A DNA stretch of 6,555 bases from Propionibacteriaceae bacterium (GCA_025923975.1 JAICEV010000212.1:1-6555); one strand, 5' to 3'. Shown: positions 1 to 6,317, counted from the stretch's first letter. The notes: generated by a model not told the origin, from the letters alone. Made by a program: numbers and translations.

Positions 1-147
1 TATCACGGCGTGGCGGAAGATCGCGGCACTTTGGGCAACGGTCGACCGGTCGCAGTCGCTGACATCGCTCGGGCTGCCCGTCTTGCGGCGGCGGTGTCGC
101 TGAGCGCGTTAGCTTTAGCCGTCTTGATTCGTGGGTTGCGGCCGTGA
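1..147 (+). CDS. cobD: CobD/CbiB, adenosylcobinamide-phosphate synthase, C-terminal 48 residues (5' end outside window)
   Basis: The open frame from base 1 encodes 48 residues ending at TGA 145-147. The segment starts YHGVAEDRGTLGNGRP, continues with a DIARAARL helix, then a hydrophobic stretch (about residues 28-43) and a short basic end (RGLRP). This is the usual end of the CobD/CbiB family: a TLGDGR-like loop, a DI-RA-RL helix, and a last membrane segment. The family is an inner-membrane enzyme that attaches the aminopropanol (phosphate) arm to adenosylcobyric acid to make adenosylcobinamide (phosphate). The stop overlaps the GTG start of cobK (GTGA), and this neighbour, from the same pathway, supports the call. 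Only the tail is visible, so whether the enzyme is intact cannot be judged. Confidence 0.82.
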   Translation, partial: YHGVAEDRGTLGNGRPVAVADIARAARLAAAVSLSALALAVLIRGLRP

Positions 148-905
148 CGATCCTGATCTTGGGCGGTACCGCCGAAGCGCGACAACTCGCAGCGGCCCTC
201 GTCGCAGATGGTGTCGACGTGATCTCCTCACTGGCCGGACGGGTCAACGCTCCGAACCTGCCGCCAGGACGCGTCCGGGTTGGTGGCTTCGGTGGTGCCG
301 AAGGTCTCGCAGAGTACTTGCGCCAGGAGCACGCAATCGCGGTGGTGGACACCACTCATCCGTTCGCGACAACCATCAGCCAGAACGCGCAACAGACGGC
401 GATTCTCACCGGCATACCGCTGGTTCGGCTGGAACGTCCAGGGTGGGGCCAACACCCGCGCTCCCGCTCATGGACCTGGGTGGCGGACGCTGCTGCGGCA
501 GGAGCCACCGCCGAGGCTGCCGTACGGCCGTTTCTCACCACAGGACGGCAGTCGCTGCCAGATTTCCTGCCCTGGGCCGACCGGAATGTGCTGGTCAGGC
601 TGGTCGATCCGCCGACCGACCTACTGCCCGAGCGCTGGGTCCTGATCATGTCCCGCGGACCCTACAGCTACGCCGGTGAACGCCAGATCCTCACCGAGCA
701 TGCCGTCGATGTACTCATTACCAAGGACTCAGGCGGTGCTCACACGGTGGCCAAACTCGATGCAGCAAGCGATCTCGGTGTCCCAGTGGTGATCATTGCG
801 CGGCCGAAACGGGCACAAGTCGCTCAGCTGGAGACGGTCTCGGAGGCTGTCGCCTGGTGTCGTTCCGTAGAGGTTTTGCGATTCGTGGGACGATCGATCC
901 CATGA
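144..905 (+). CDS. cobK: Precorrin-6A (or cobalt-precorrin-6A) reductase CobK
   Basis: 253 residues, close to the usual family size of about 245-260. CobK uses NADPH to reduce the corrin ring precursor precorrin-6A to precorrin-6B in the cytoplasm, a middle step of cobalamin synthesis. Visible family marks: the N-terminal nucleotide-binding-like ILGGTAEAR (residues 5-13), SSLAGRV (28-34), RVGGFGG (45-51), DTTHPFA (69-75), LERPGW (96-101), LTTGRQ (131-136), MSRGPYSY (169-176), and TKDSGG with AKLDAA (193-208), then VVIIARP. They follow the order seen in mycobacterial CobK. The GTG start at 144 gives the canonical N-terminus directly before ILGGTAE and overlaps the cobD stop, so translation is probably coupled. 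No strong Shine-Dalgarno is seen. The end (VEVLRFVGRSIP) looks slightly longer than in relatives and overlaps the next start by ATGA. Confidence 0.95.
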   Translation: MTILILGGTAEARQLAAALVADGVDVISSLAGRVNAPNLPPGRVRVGGFGGAEGLAEYLRQEHAIAVVDTTHPFATTISQNAQQTAILTGIPLVRLERPGWGQHPRSRSWTWVADAAAAGATAEAAVRPFLTTGRQSLPDFLPWADRNVLVRLVDPPTDLLPERWVLIMSRGPYSYAGERQILTEHAVDVLITKDSGGAHTVAKLDAASDLGVPVVIIARPKRAQVAQLETVSEAVAWCRSVEVLRFVGRSIP

Positions 906-1291
906 GGTTCCTTTTGAGGCTGGTGGTGAACGCCGCGGCGCTGGCAATCGCAACGTGGATCTTGAGCGGCATCACCCTGACCGGCTCGAGCACCCTTAGC
1001 AAGATCATCACTCTGTTGATCGTGGCGTTGATCTTCGGGGTGCTGAATGCCATCATCAAGCCCCTCTTCGCACTGTTTACCGCGCCGTTGATACTCCTCA
1101 CGCTGGGCCTGTTCCTGATCGTGATCAATGCCTGCATGTTGCTGCTCACCTCCTGGCTGGCCGGGTTGTTTGATCTTGGCTGGGACGTCGACGGATTCTG
1201 GACGGCGGTGCTCGGCGCCATCATCATCTCGATCGTGAGCTTCATCTTGAACGTCTTCCTGCCCGATCCGGACGACGCGAGACGTGGCTGA
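902..1291 (+). CDS. Small four-helix membrane protein, 'phage holin family' (YvlD-like)
   Basis: 129 residues from ATG 902. Four hydrophobic segments are visible at about residues 4-22, 34-50, 56-84 and 101-119, with a charged PDPDDARRG tail. The pattern of NAIIKPLF (49-56), then LLTLGLFLIVINA (65-77), then a large hydrophobic C-terminal helix matches the bacterial family often annotated 'phage holin family protein' or YvlD. That name reflects distant similarity, and these chromosomal members are not known to lyse cells; the role is unknown. ATG 902 is preferred to the upstream in-frame GTG 857 because it overlaps the cobK stop as ATGA, and it puts the first membrane helix near the N-terminus as in relatives. 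There is no good ribosome-binding site, consistent with coupling to cobK. The stop overlaps the phosphatase start by 8 bases. Confidence 0.88.
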   Translation: MRFLLRLVVNAAALAIATWILSGITLTGSSTLSKIITLLIVALIFGVLNAIIKPLFALFTAPLILLTLGLFLIVINACMLLLTSWLAGLFDLGWDVDGFWTAVLGAIIISIVSFILNVFLPDPDDARRG

Positions 1292-1781
1292 AGAATCGCA
1301 TTCTCGCCCCGTACGCGTCGTCTTCGTCTGCTTGGGGAACATCTGCCGCTCGCCCATAGCGGAGCGAGTAGCAGAGCGACGTGCGGTGGACGCAGGCCTC
1401 ACCGGCGTCGAGTTCTCCAGCGCCGGCACCATCTCTGAGGAGTACGACGACCCGATGGACCGTCGCGCCGTTGCGGTACTCAAGGAGCGTGGATACCGGT
1501 ACGCCGACCATCGAGCCCGCAGGATCACCGCCGCCCAGATCGAGTCAGCCGACCTGGTGGTCGCAATGGAGAACGTTCACCTGGAGCGCGTTCTGGAGCT
1601 TGCTCCTGATCCGAGCAAGGTGCGACTGCTTACCGACTTCGATCCTGCGGCCGTGCCTGGATCAGGGGTCCCAGACCCCTGGTTCGGCTCTGACGCTGGC
1701 TTCTACGACACCCTTACCGCGATCGAAGCTGCCATGCCCGGCCTGCTCGACCACATCCGTGCCCTCCAAGACGCGTACTAA
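1284..1781 (+). CDS. Low-molecular-weight protein-tyrosine phosphatase
   Basis: 165 residues, the normal size for this family of cytoplasmic phosphotyrosine phosphatases. The catalytic P-loop CLGNICRS lies at residues 16-23, with Cys16 as the expected nucleophile, Cys21 as the second P-loop cysteine and Arg22 binding phosphate. SSAGT (45-49) and the general-acid loop VPDPW (129-133, Asp131) are also present, so all key catalytic residues are intact. The GTG start at 1284 puts a short hydrophilic lead (AEESHSRP) before the first beta strand, and overlaps the preceding stop. In mycobacteria the phosphatase ptpA also lies near cobD, so linkage to cobalamin genes is not unique, and PtpA orthology is possible but not shown. 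Bacterial members act on tyrosine kinases or, in pathogens, host proteins; the substrate here is unknown. It looks like the last gene of the operon. Confidence 0.95.
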   Translation: MAEESHSRPVRVVFVCLGNICRSPIAERVAERRAVDAGLTGVEFSSAGTISEEYDDPMDRRAVAVLKERGYRYADHRARRITAAQIESADLVVAMENVHLERVLELAPDPSKVRLLTDFDPAAVPGSGVPDPWFGSDAGFYDTLTAIEAAMPGLLDHIRALQDAY

Positions 1782-1816
1782 AAGCTCCTCACCGATTTTT
1801 CATCATTCCGCTGGAA

Positions 1817-1831
1817 GGCTCTCCGAGAACC
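1817..1831. repeat. Short imperfect inverted repeat before the lipoprotein gene
   Basis: The sequence GGcTCTCcGAGAaCC reads as an inverted repeat around a central C, with one mismatched pair. It lies just upstream of the Shine-Dalgarno site of the lipoprotein gene, in the 71-base gap after the phosphatase gene. It could be an operator half-site pair or a weak hairpin in the leader. It has no T-run, so it is not a convincing terminator, and a repeat this short can arise by chance. Confidence 0.25.
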
Positions 1832-1836
1832 AACTC

Positions 1837-1845
1837 GGGGGAGGA
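1837..1845 (+). promoter_or_regulatory. Strong Shine-Dalgarno site of the lipoprotein gene
   Basis: GGGGGAGGA is complementary to the 16S rRNA 3' end and sits 7 bases before ATG 1853. It fixes the start of the lipoprotein gene. It contrasts with the genes on either side, which lack such a site, suggesting that the lipoprotein is translated independently and strongly. Confidence 0.8.
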
Positions 1846-1852
1846 ACTTCAA

Positions 1853-2692
1853 ATGAAATACCGGCATGCCTTGCCGCTGCTCACAATTGCTGCCGCGTCG
1901 ATCTGCGTAGGCTGCACCACCAGCGCAAACGCTCCTGCTGCCACTGATCCGACAATCCCGCTTGAAAGCCGACCAGCCAGCACACCGCCGGTTGGGTCCC
2001 AGCTGCCGACAGGCGCGGATCTCGTTAGCCTCGATCCTGCCAACTTCAGCGCTGACATCACCAATCCCTACTGGCCGATGAAGCCTGGCACTCGCTGGAC
2101 GTACCGCAGTGTGGAGGCGGGCGAGCCTCCGCAGGAAGTCGTCATCGTCGTAACCAAAGCCACCAAGAAGCTGGCCAACGGCGTCACTGCCCGGGTGGTT
2201 CGTGATACAGCCCGAAGCAAGGGCCAGATCATCGAGGACACGCTCGACTGGTACGCCCAGGACGCGGAGGGCAACGTCTGGTACATGGGCGAGCAGACCG
2301 CCGAGTTCGAGAAAGGCAAGATGGTCAGTCGAGCCGGTTCCTGGGAGGCCGGCGCGGACGGTGCACAGCCTGGCATCGTGCTGCCCGCCCAGCCACAGGT
2401 CGGCCAGAAGTATCGTCAGGAGTACAAGAAGGGGGAGGCCGAAGACAATGGCGAGGTGCTCGCCACGAACCATCTGGTCGAGGTGGAGGCCGGACCCTAC
2501 AAAGATGCGCTGGTCACCATGGACACCAGCACCATCGAGCCGGACGTGGTGGAGTACAAGTTCTACGCGCCCGGCGTTGGGCCGTTGTTGGCCCTGGACA
2601 TATCCGGGGGCGCCGGCCGTGAAGAGCTGATCAAGGTCGACGAGGTGGCTCCCAAGGCCGGCACCGGGCCGCTCGGCAAGCCCAATTCGTGA
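1853..2692 (+). CDS. Probable lipoprotein of a conserved uncharacterised family
   Basis: 279 residues. The N-terminus is a lipoprotein signal peptide: basic MKYRH, a hydrophobic core (residues 6-17), then ICVGC with Cys21 as the likely lipidated residue. A Thr/Ser/Pro/Ala-rich linker (22-55) follows. Position -3 of the lipobox is Cys, where Leu is usual. The mature domain has TNPYWPMKPGTRWTYR (70-85), VVRDT (115-119), EDTLDWYAQDAEGNVWYMGE (128-147), GSWEAG (162-167), QPGIVLPAQPQVGQKYRQEY (172-191), GEAEDNGEVL (194-203) and YKFYAPGVGPLL (235-246). I recognise this motif series from many bacterial proteins annotated only as hypothetical; I know of no established function. It is probably a beta-rich domain anchored outside the membrane. 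A two-component system follows 58 bases downstream on the same strand, so a shared transcript or regulon is possible but unproven. ATG 1853 is supported by the Shine-Dalgarno site and signal peptide. Confidence 0.88.
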   Translation: MKYRHALPLLTIAAASICVGCTTSANAPAATDPTIPLESRPASTPPVGSQLPTGADLVSLDPANFSADITNPYWPMKPGTRWTYRSVEAGEPPQEVVIVVTKATKKLANGVTARVVRDTARSKGQIIEDTLDWYAQDAEGNVWYMGEQTAEFEKGKMVSRAGSWEAGADGAQPGIVLPAQPQVGQKYRQEYKKGEAEDNGEVLATNHLVEVEAGPYKDALVTMDTSTIEPDVVEYKFYAPGVGPLLALDISGGAGREELIKVDEVAPKAGTGPLGKPNS

Positions 2693-2702
2693 TCAAATAC
2701 CT

Positions 2703-2719
2703 ACCATTTGCGCTATGGT
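2703..2719. repeat. Small inverted repeat in the lipoprotein/regulator gap
   Basis: ACCAT and ATGGT arms are separated by TTGCGCT, within the 58-base gap before the response-regulator gene. TATGGT at 2714-2719 also loosely resembles a -10 element, though no matching -35 is evident. A GATCAA hexamer occurs twice in or beside the gap (2691-2696, 2728-2733). These could mark an operator for autoregulation, since OmpR-type regulators often bind such repeats near their own genes. The arms are short and chance is a real alternative. Confidence 0.2.
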
Positions 2720-2750
2720 TCAGTGTCGATCAACGTGAAATCCTGGTTCT

Positions 2751-3434
2751 GTGCGAGTCCTGATTGTTGAGGATGAGCCCAAGCTCGCGAGACTGCTGCG
2801 GAAAGGTTTGACCGCACAGGGACTTGCGGCTGATATCGCGACCCGTGGTGACGAGGCTATGTGCATGGCAATGGCCACGGCGTACGACGCGATCACCCTG
2901 GACGTGATGCTCCCAGACACCGATGGATTCACGCTGTGCCGCGAGTTCCGCCGACACGGAGTCGCCACACCGGTGCTCATGATCACCGCTCTCGACACGA
3001 TCCATGATCGGGTCACTGGGCTGGATAGCGGTGCCGACGATTACCTCGCCAAGCCCTTTTCGTTTGCCGAGTTGCTCGCCCGGCTGCGGGCGCTGGTGCG
3101 TCGACCGCGTGATGTCTTGATGCCGGTGCTGACCGTCGGCCCGCTTCGGTTGGATCCGGCGGCCCGTACTGTGCATCACGGGGACGTCGAGATCGAGTTG
3201 ACGTTTAAGGAATTTGCCGTACTGGAGGCGTTGATGCGGCGGCCGGGTGAGGCGGTATCCCGCTTCGACCTGCTGGAGTGCGCGTGGGATGACAGCTACG
3301 ACAATCGGTCCAACATTGTTGATGTCTACATTGGATACCTTCGCCAGAAGGTCGACCGACCCTTCGGCACCGAGAGCATTGAGACCGTACGCGGCTACGG
3401 CTACCGGCTCCGCACTGAGGAGGTCGCCGCATGA
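2751..3434 (+). CDS. OmpR/PhoB-family response regulator
   Basis: 227 residues, the standard size. The receiver domain (about 1-118) carries the acidic pocket Glu7-Asp8, phosphoacceptor Asp51 in LDVMLPD, Thr79 in MITA, and Lys101 in KPF. The C-terminal winged-helix DNA-binding domain (about 127-222) shows ELTFKEFAVLEALM, then a recognition-helix region NRSNIVDVYIGYLRQKV, and ends with the typical VRGYGYRL (213-220). All phosphotransfer residues are intact. The GTG start gives the canonical MRVLIVEDEP N-terminus; no clear Shine-Dalgarno precedes it. The stop overlaps the kinase start (ATGA), so regulator and kinase form a cognate pair. The signal and regulon cannot be read from the sequence; the adjacent lipoprotein gene and the pair's own promoter are natural candidates. 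Confidence 0.96.
   Translation: MRVLIVEDEPKLARLLRKGLTAQGLAADIATRGDEAMCMAMATAYDAITLDVMLPDTDGFTLCREFRRHGVATPVLMITALDTIHDRVTGLDSGADDYLAKPFSFAELLARLRALVRRPRDVLMPVLTVGPLRLDPAARTVHHGDVEIELTFKEFAVLEALMRRPGEAVSRFDLLECAWDDSYDNRSNIVDVYIGYLRQKVDRPFGTESIETVRGYGYRLRTEEVAA
3417..3423 (+). promoter_or_regulatory. Shine-Dalgarno site of the histidine kinase, inside the regulator gene
   Basis: GAGGAGG lies 7 bases before ATG 3431 and is read within the last codons of the response regulator. Together with the ATGA overlap it fixes the kinase start and indicates coupled, efficient translation of the pair. Confidence 0.7.
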
Positions 3435-4900
3435 GCCGCTTGCCGATCCGCTGGAGGCTCACACTGGCCTTCGCGCTCTCTTTGATGGTGGTGCTCGCCG
3501 CAGTCGGCGTATTCCTGCACACCAAGCTCAGCACCGACGTAGACATCACCCTCGAACGGGATCTCCGATCGCGCGCCGACCAGCTCGAAGCACACCTGAG
3601 GCAGGCGTCCACCTCTGGGCTGTCCCCCGGACACACTGAGGATCTGGAGCCGGAGGAGAGCATCGCCCAGATCCTCACACCGGACGGCCGGGTCCTGGAA
3701 GCAAGCTCGTACGCCCACGTCCAGCTGCTGACGCCTGAGCAACTGCACGTCGCAGCCAACCAGGAGCTGTTTGTCGACCGGCCGGCCGATGTGCTGCTCG
3801 ACGAGTCGGTCAGGATCTTCGCCAAGCCGGTCCAGGCCCGAGGCCAGTCCTACGTTGTGCTGGTAACCGACTCCCTGGAGGATCGAGCAGAAGCGCTGGC
3901 CTCAATCTTCGGTGTGGAACTTGTGGGACTCACTGCCGCCCTGCTCGCCTCCTGCGGTATCGGCTATTGGGTGTCTGGGCTCGCACTGCGTCCGGTCGAG
4001 GATTTGCGGCGCCGAGCGGCGGCGATCAGCGGTGATGACCTAGCTGATGCTGCGTGCACACCGCTGCCGGTATCACCGGTCAACGACGAGATCGGGCGGC
4101 TCGGACGCACTCTGAATGACATGCTCGACCGAATCAGGCAAGCCCAGGCTGTCCAGCACGAGGCACTGGAGCTGCAGCGACAGTTCCTGGCCGATGCCAG
4201 CCACCAGCTGCGTACGCCGCTGGCGATCATCAAGGCCGAGGTTGAGCTCGCACAGTCCGAAACGACGAAAGATGATGATCTTAGCGCGACCATGGCGTCG
4301 ATCGCTGAGGAGACCGACCGGCTCAGCGGACTGACCGAAGAGCTCCTCCTGCTCGCAGCGGCGGACGAAGAACGGTTGAGCCTGAACCGGGAGTCGATGA
4401 GAGTTCATGATCTCCTCGCTGAAGTTGCAGAGCGGGGCCGATGTCGAGCCCAGTTGGACGCTCGGACGATCACCATAGATTCGGACGACAGCGTGATTAC
4501 GGCGGATCGGGAGCGTCTGGCGTACGCGCTAGGCAACCTGATGGACAACGCGCTGACGCATGGTGCTGGGAATGTGGAGCTGGTCGCTCGGCGCTCCGGT
4601 GACGCTGTTGAGATACAGGTCCATGATCATGGTGCCGGCTTTACCGAGAGCTATCTCGCCCATCCGTTCGAGCGCTTTGCAGCGGCGCCGAGCACTGGGC
4701 GTGGCACCGGTCTTGGGCTTGCCATTGTGCAAGCGATCACGGAGGCGCACGGCGGCGCCGTCAGTCTGGCTAACGACGCTGGGGCGTCGGTGACTCTCTC
4801 CTTGCCGCTGAGCCCAACTCGAGCGGTTGCCGCACCTGGTATCCACCTGAGCGCGCCAGCAACGGCCACTGATCAAGGACAGCAGTGGTCCGCGCATTAA
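3431..4900 (+). CDS. Membrane sensor histidine kinase with an antisense-derived C-terminal tail
   Basis: 489 residues. Order: TM1 (about 11-30), an extracytoplasmic sensor region (31-158), TM2 (about 159-182), HAMP linker (about 183-237), dimerisation helix with H-box ASHQLRTPL (autophosphorylated His258), N-box LMDNALTHG (Asn373), G1 box DHGAGF (399-404), and G2 box GRGTGLGLAIV (423-433). The catalytic domain closes with a final beta strand, VTLSLPL, ending at residue 460. It should phosphorylate the regulator encoded just upstream. The sensor region has no motif that names a ligand. The odd part is residues 461-489 (SPTRAVAAPG to QQWSAH): these codons and the stop lie antisense to the 3' end of the convergent glycosyltransferase gene, inside a segment duplicated at 6425-6555. 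The conserved kinase core stays outside this segment, so function is probably kept. ATG 3431 is set by the ATGA overlap and GAGGAGG. Confidence 0.95.
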   Translation: MSRLPIRWRLTLAFALSLMVVLAAVGVFLHTKLSTDVDITLERDLRSRADQLEAHLRQASTSGLSPGHTEDLEPEESIAQILTPDGRVLEASSYAHVQLLTPEQLHVAANQELFVDRPADVLLDESVRIFAKPVQARGQSYVVLVTDSLEDRAEALASIFGVELVGLTAALLASCGIGYWVSGLALRPVEDLRRRAAAISGDDLADAACTPLPVSPVNDEIGRLGRTLNDMLDRIRQAQAVQHEALELQRQFLADASHQLRTPLAIIKAEVELAQSETTKDDDLSATMASIAEETDRLSGLTEELLLLAAADEERLSLNRESMRVHDLLAEVAERGRCRAQLDARTITIDSDDSVITADRERLAYALGNLMDNALTHGAGNVELVARRSGDAVEIQVHDHGAGFTESYLAHPFERFAAAPSTGRGTGLGLAIVQAITEAHGGAVSLANDAGASVTLSLPLSPTRAVAAPGIHLSAPATATDQGQQWSAH

Positions 4901-6317
4901 AGCCCCGGCCGTCCCGGTATCTGATCAAGATCGTCACCGAACCGCTGCGCAGGTAGCTCAGCGCGAAGCGCTGGAAGGCTTGATTGCGGTTGCGGGTGAC
5001 TGAGCGCCCGGACGCGGCCGAGAGGTCGTGGGAGTGCCCACCGAGATCCGCGATGAACCGGCAGCCGCGTTTCAGGTTGCGGCTCAGTGAATCGGTCACC
5101 ACCAGGGTGGTCTGGTCGTCGGAGGTAACGCATCCCGGCGTTGAAGCTGTGAATGCTTTGAATTGCTCGGGGAATCGGCGGTTGAAGCTGACCGTTGCCC
5201 AGCCGCTCGTATAAACGAGCAACGCGACGGCAAAGGCGCTGATGATCGCCAGCCGTGCGGGTCCGGCCCGGACCATCACCGTCAAGCGGTCGATCGCGGC
5301 GCCGACTGTGAGGGCCAAGGGAGCGGCGGTATACGCCGCGAAGTGCAGGAACCATACCGGCGTGATGAGCAGGAACGTGCCGTTCACGATCAGCAGCAGC
5401 ACGGCAAGCCGGGCCTCACGGTAGGTCCAGGCGAGGGCCGCGGCGCAGAGCAGCGCAGTCACTGCGGCGACAACTACGACGCCGGGTAACGAACGCTCAA
5501 TGAGGCCGAGCCCGGCCGACTCCTGGAGCCGGTCGAAGATCGTGATGCCGACACGCCTACGCCGGAAGAACTGGTCGCGCACGATCTGGTTCCACATCGC
5601 TGTCGGCGCTGCAACGAAGAATGGCAAGCAGATAATCGTGACGCTGACCGCACTGGCGATCATGACGTGCAATGCCGCACGGAATCGGCGTTCCAGCAGC
5701 AACCAGCCCAGGACGATCAAGAGGGTAAGGGCACCCCAGATCTTGATGGTGGTCGCCAGCCCCAGCAGTGCGCCGGCGGCAAAGGCCCTGCCGCGAGTCA
5801 ACGAGCCGGCATGTGTGACGGGCTCCAGCAGAACCATTGCGATGAGCAGCGCCGTTGTGGCTGGGCCCTCGAGGAGTGTGGATTTTTCGGCGTAGGCCGC
5901 CGGGTAGAGCACGGCGTAACCAAAGCCACCGAACAGGGCAGCGACTCCTCCGATGGGCCGAAGGATTCGCCAGATCAACACCGCGTTCGCTGCTCCCAGC
6001 AACATCCACCCCAGGCGTGCGACTGCGAAACCGTAAGAGTCGCCGATCAGCTGCGCCACGGCGCCGAACGGTGCCAGGAGGAGCGTGCTCCCGGGCGGAT
6101 GGAGGAAAAGGAAGTCTTGGTAGGGAAGCAGGCCGTGGATCAGCGCAGTCGCCGCTGCGTAGTACACCCCATCGTCATAGTTGCCGATGCCGAAAAGCCC
6201 ACCGCCGCGCAGCACAGGAACCAGCCTGATCAAGAAGGCGATCGCAGCGATGGCGATCGCCCAAATCCAGTGCTGGCTCAGCGGTCGGTCATTGGCCTGG
6301 GCCGGGGAAATGCCCAT
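4770..6317 (-). CDS. GT-C type polytopic membrane glycosyltransferase (PMT/ArnT-like), complete copy
   Basis: 515 residues from ATG 6317. TM1 (about 17-36) is followed by GNYDDGVYY (45-53); the acidic pair Asp48-Asp49 in this first extracytoplasmic loop is the expected catalytic site of GT-C enzymes. PYQDFLFLHPPG (65-76) is typical of the actinobacterial branch of this superfamily. About ten further hydrophobic segments run to about residue 370. A soluble outer C-terminal domain (371-502) has Cys396 and Cys419, which could pair. Such enzymes move a sugar from a polyprenyl-phosphate donor to a lipid, glycan or protein outside the membrane; donor and acceptor here are unknown. The start is uncertain: TTG 6386 (538 residues) is the longest option, but its TTGACA looks more like a -35 element, and neither start has a clear Shine-Dalgarno. 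Residues 503-515 are an extension into the kinase gene, because the stop kept by the paralogue has become TCA. Confidence 0.85.
   Translation of the reverse strand: MGISPAQANDRPLSQHWIWAIAIAAIAFLIRLVPVLRGGGLFGIGNYDDGVYYAAATALIHGLLPYQDFLFLHPPGSTLLLAPFGAVAQLIGDSYGFAVARLGWMLLGAANAVLIWRILRPIGGVAALFGGFGYAVLYPAAYAEKSTLLEGPATTALLIAMVLLEPVTHAGSLTRGRAFAAGALLGLATTIKIWGALTLLIVLGWLLLERRFRAALHVMIASAVSVTIICLPFFVAAPTAMWNQIVRDQFFRRRRVGITIFDRLQESAGLGLIERSLPGVVVVAAVTALLCAAALAWTYREARLAVLLLIVNGTFLLITPVWFLHFAAYTAAPLALTVGAAIDRLTVMVRAGPARLAIISAFAVALLVYTSGWATVSFNRRFPEQFKAFTASTPGCVTSDDQTTLVVTDSLSRNLKRGCRFIADLGGHSHDLSAASGRSVTRNRNQAFQRFALSYLRSGSVTILIRYRDGRGFNARTTAVLDQWPLLARSGGYQVRQPLELGSAARRESPTPQRR
4811..4941. repeat. 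131-base direct repeat, copy 1 (3' end of complete glycosyltransferase gene)
   Basis: Aligned by eye without gaps to 6425-6555; 110 of 131 bases are identical, with nearly a third of the differences in one patch at 4832-4839. Identical runs include bases 4856-4877 and 4925-4941. The similarity stops at the paralogue's stop codon: further left, 4801-4808 does not match 6415-6422. It encodes the last 42-43 residues of the glycosyltransferase on the minus strand and the last 29 residues of the histidine kinase on the plus strand. Confidence 0.93.

Noticed and set aside
1..147. Cobalamin riboswitch upstream of cobK
   Set aside because: The region is coding sequence for the end of cobD, and no B12-box-like structure is evident.
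902..1291. Prophage or lysis cassette suggested by the holin-like protein
   Set aside because: No endolysin, phage structural gene or integrase is nearby, and the gene is embedded in a cob operon. The holin name is only a family label.
824..1528. Minus-strand open frame of 234 codons across the holin-like and phosphatase genes
   Set aside because: Low-complexity Gln/Asp/Arg composition with no domain. It lies antisense to two well supported genes.
1782..1816. Intrinsic terminator after the phosphatase gene
   Set aside because: A short T-run (CGATTTTT) is present, but no stable stem precedes it.
1778..2473. Minus-strand open frame of 231 codons opposite the lipoprotein gene
   Set aside because: The plus-strand frame has a signal peptide, Shine-Dalgarno site and conserved motifs; the minus frame has none.
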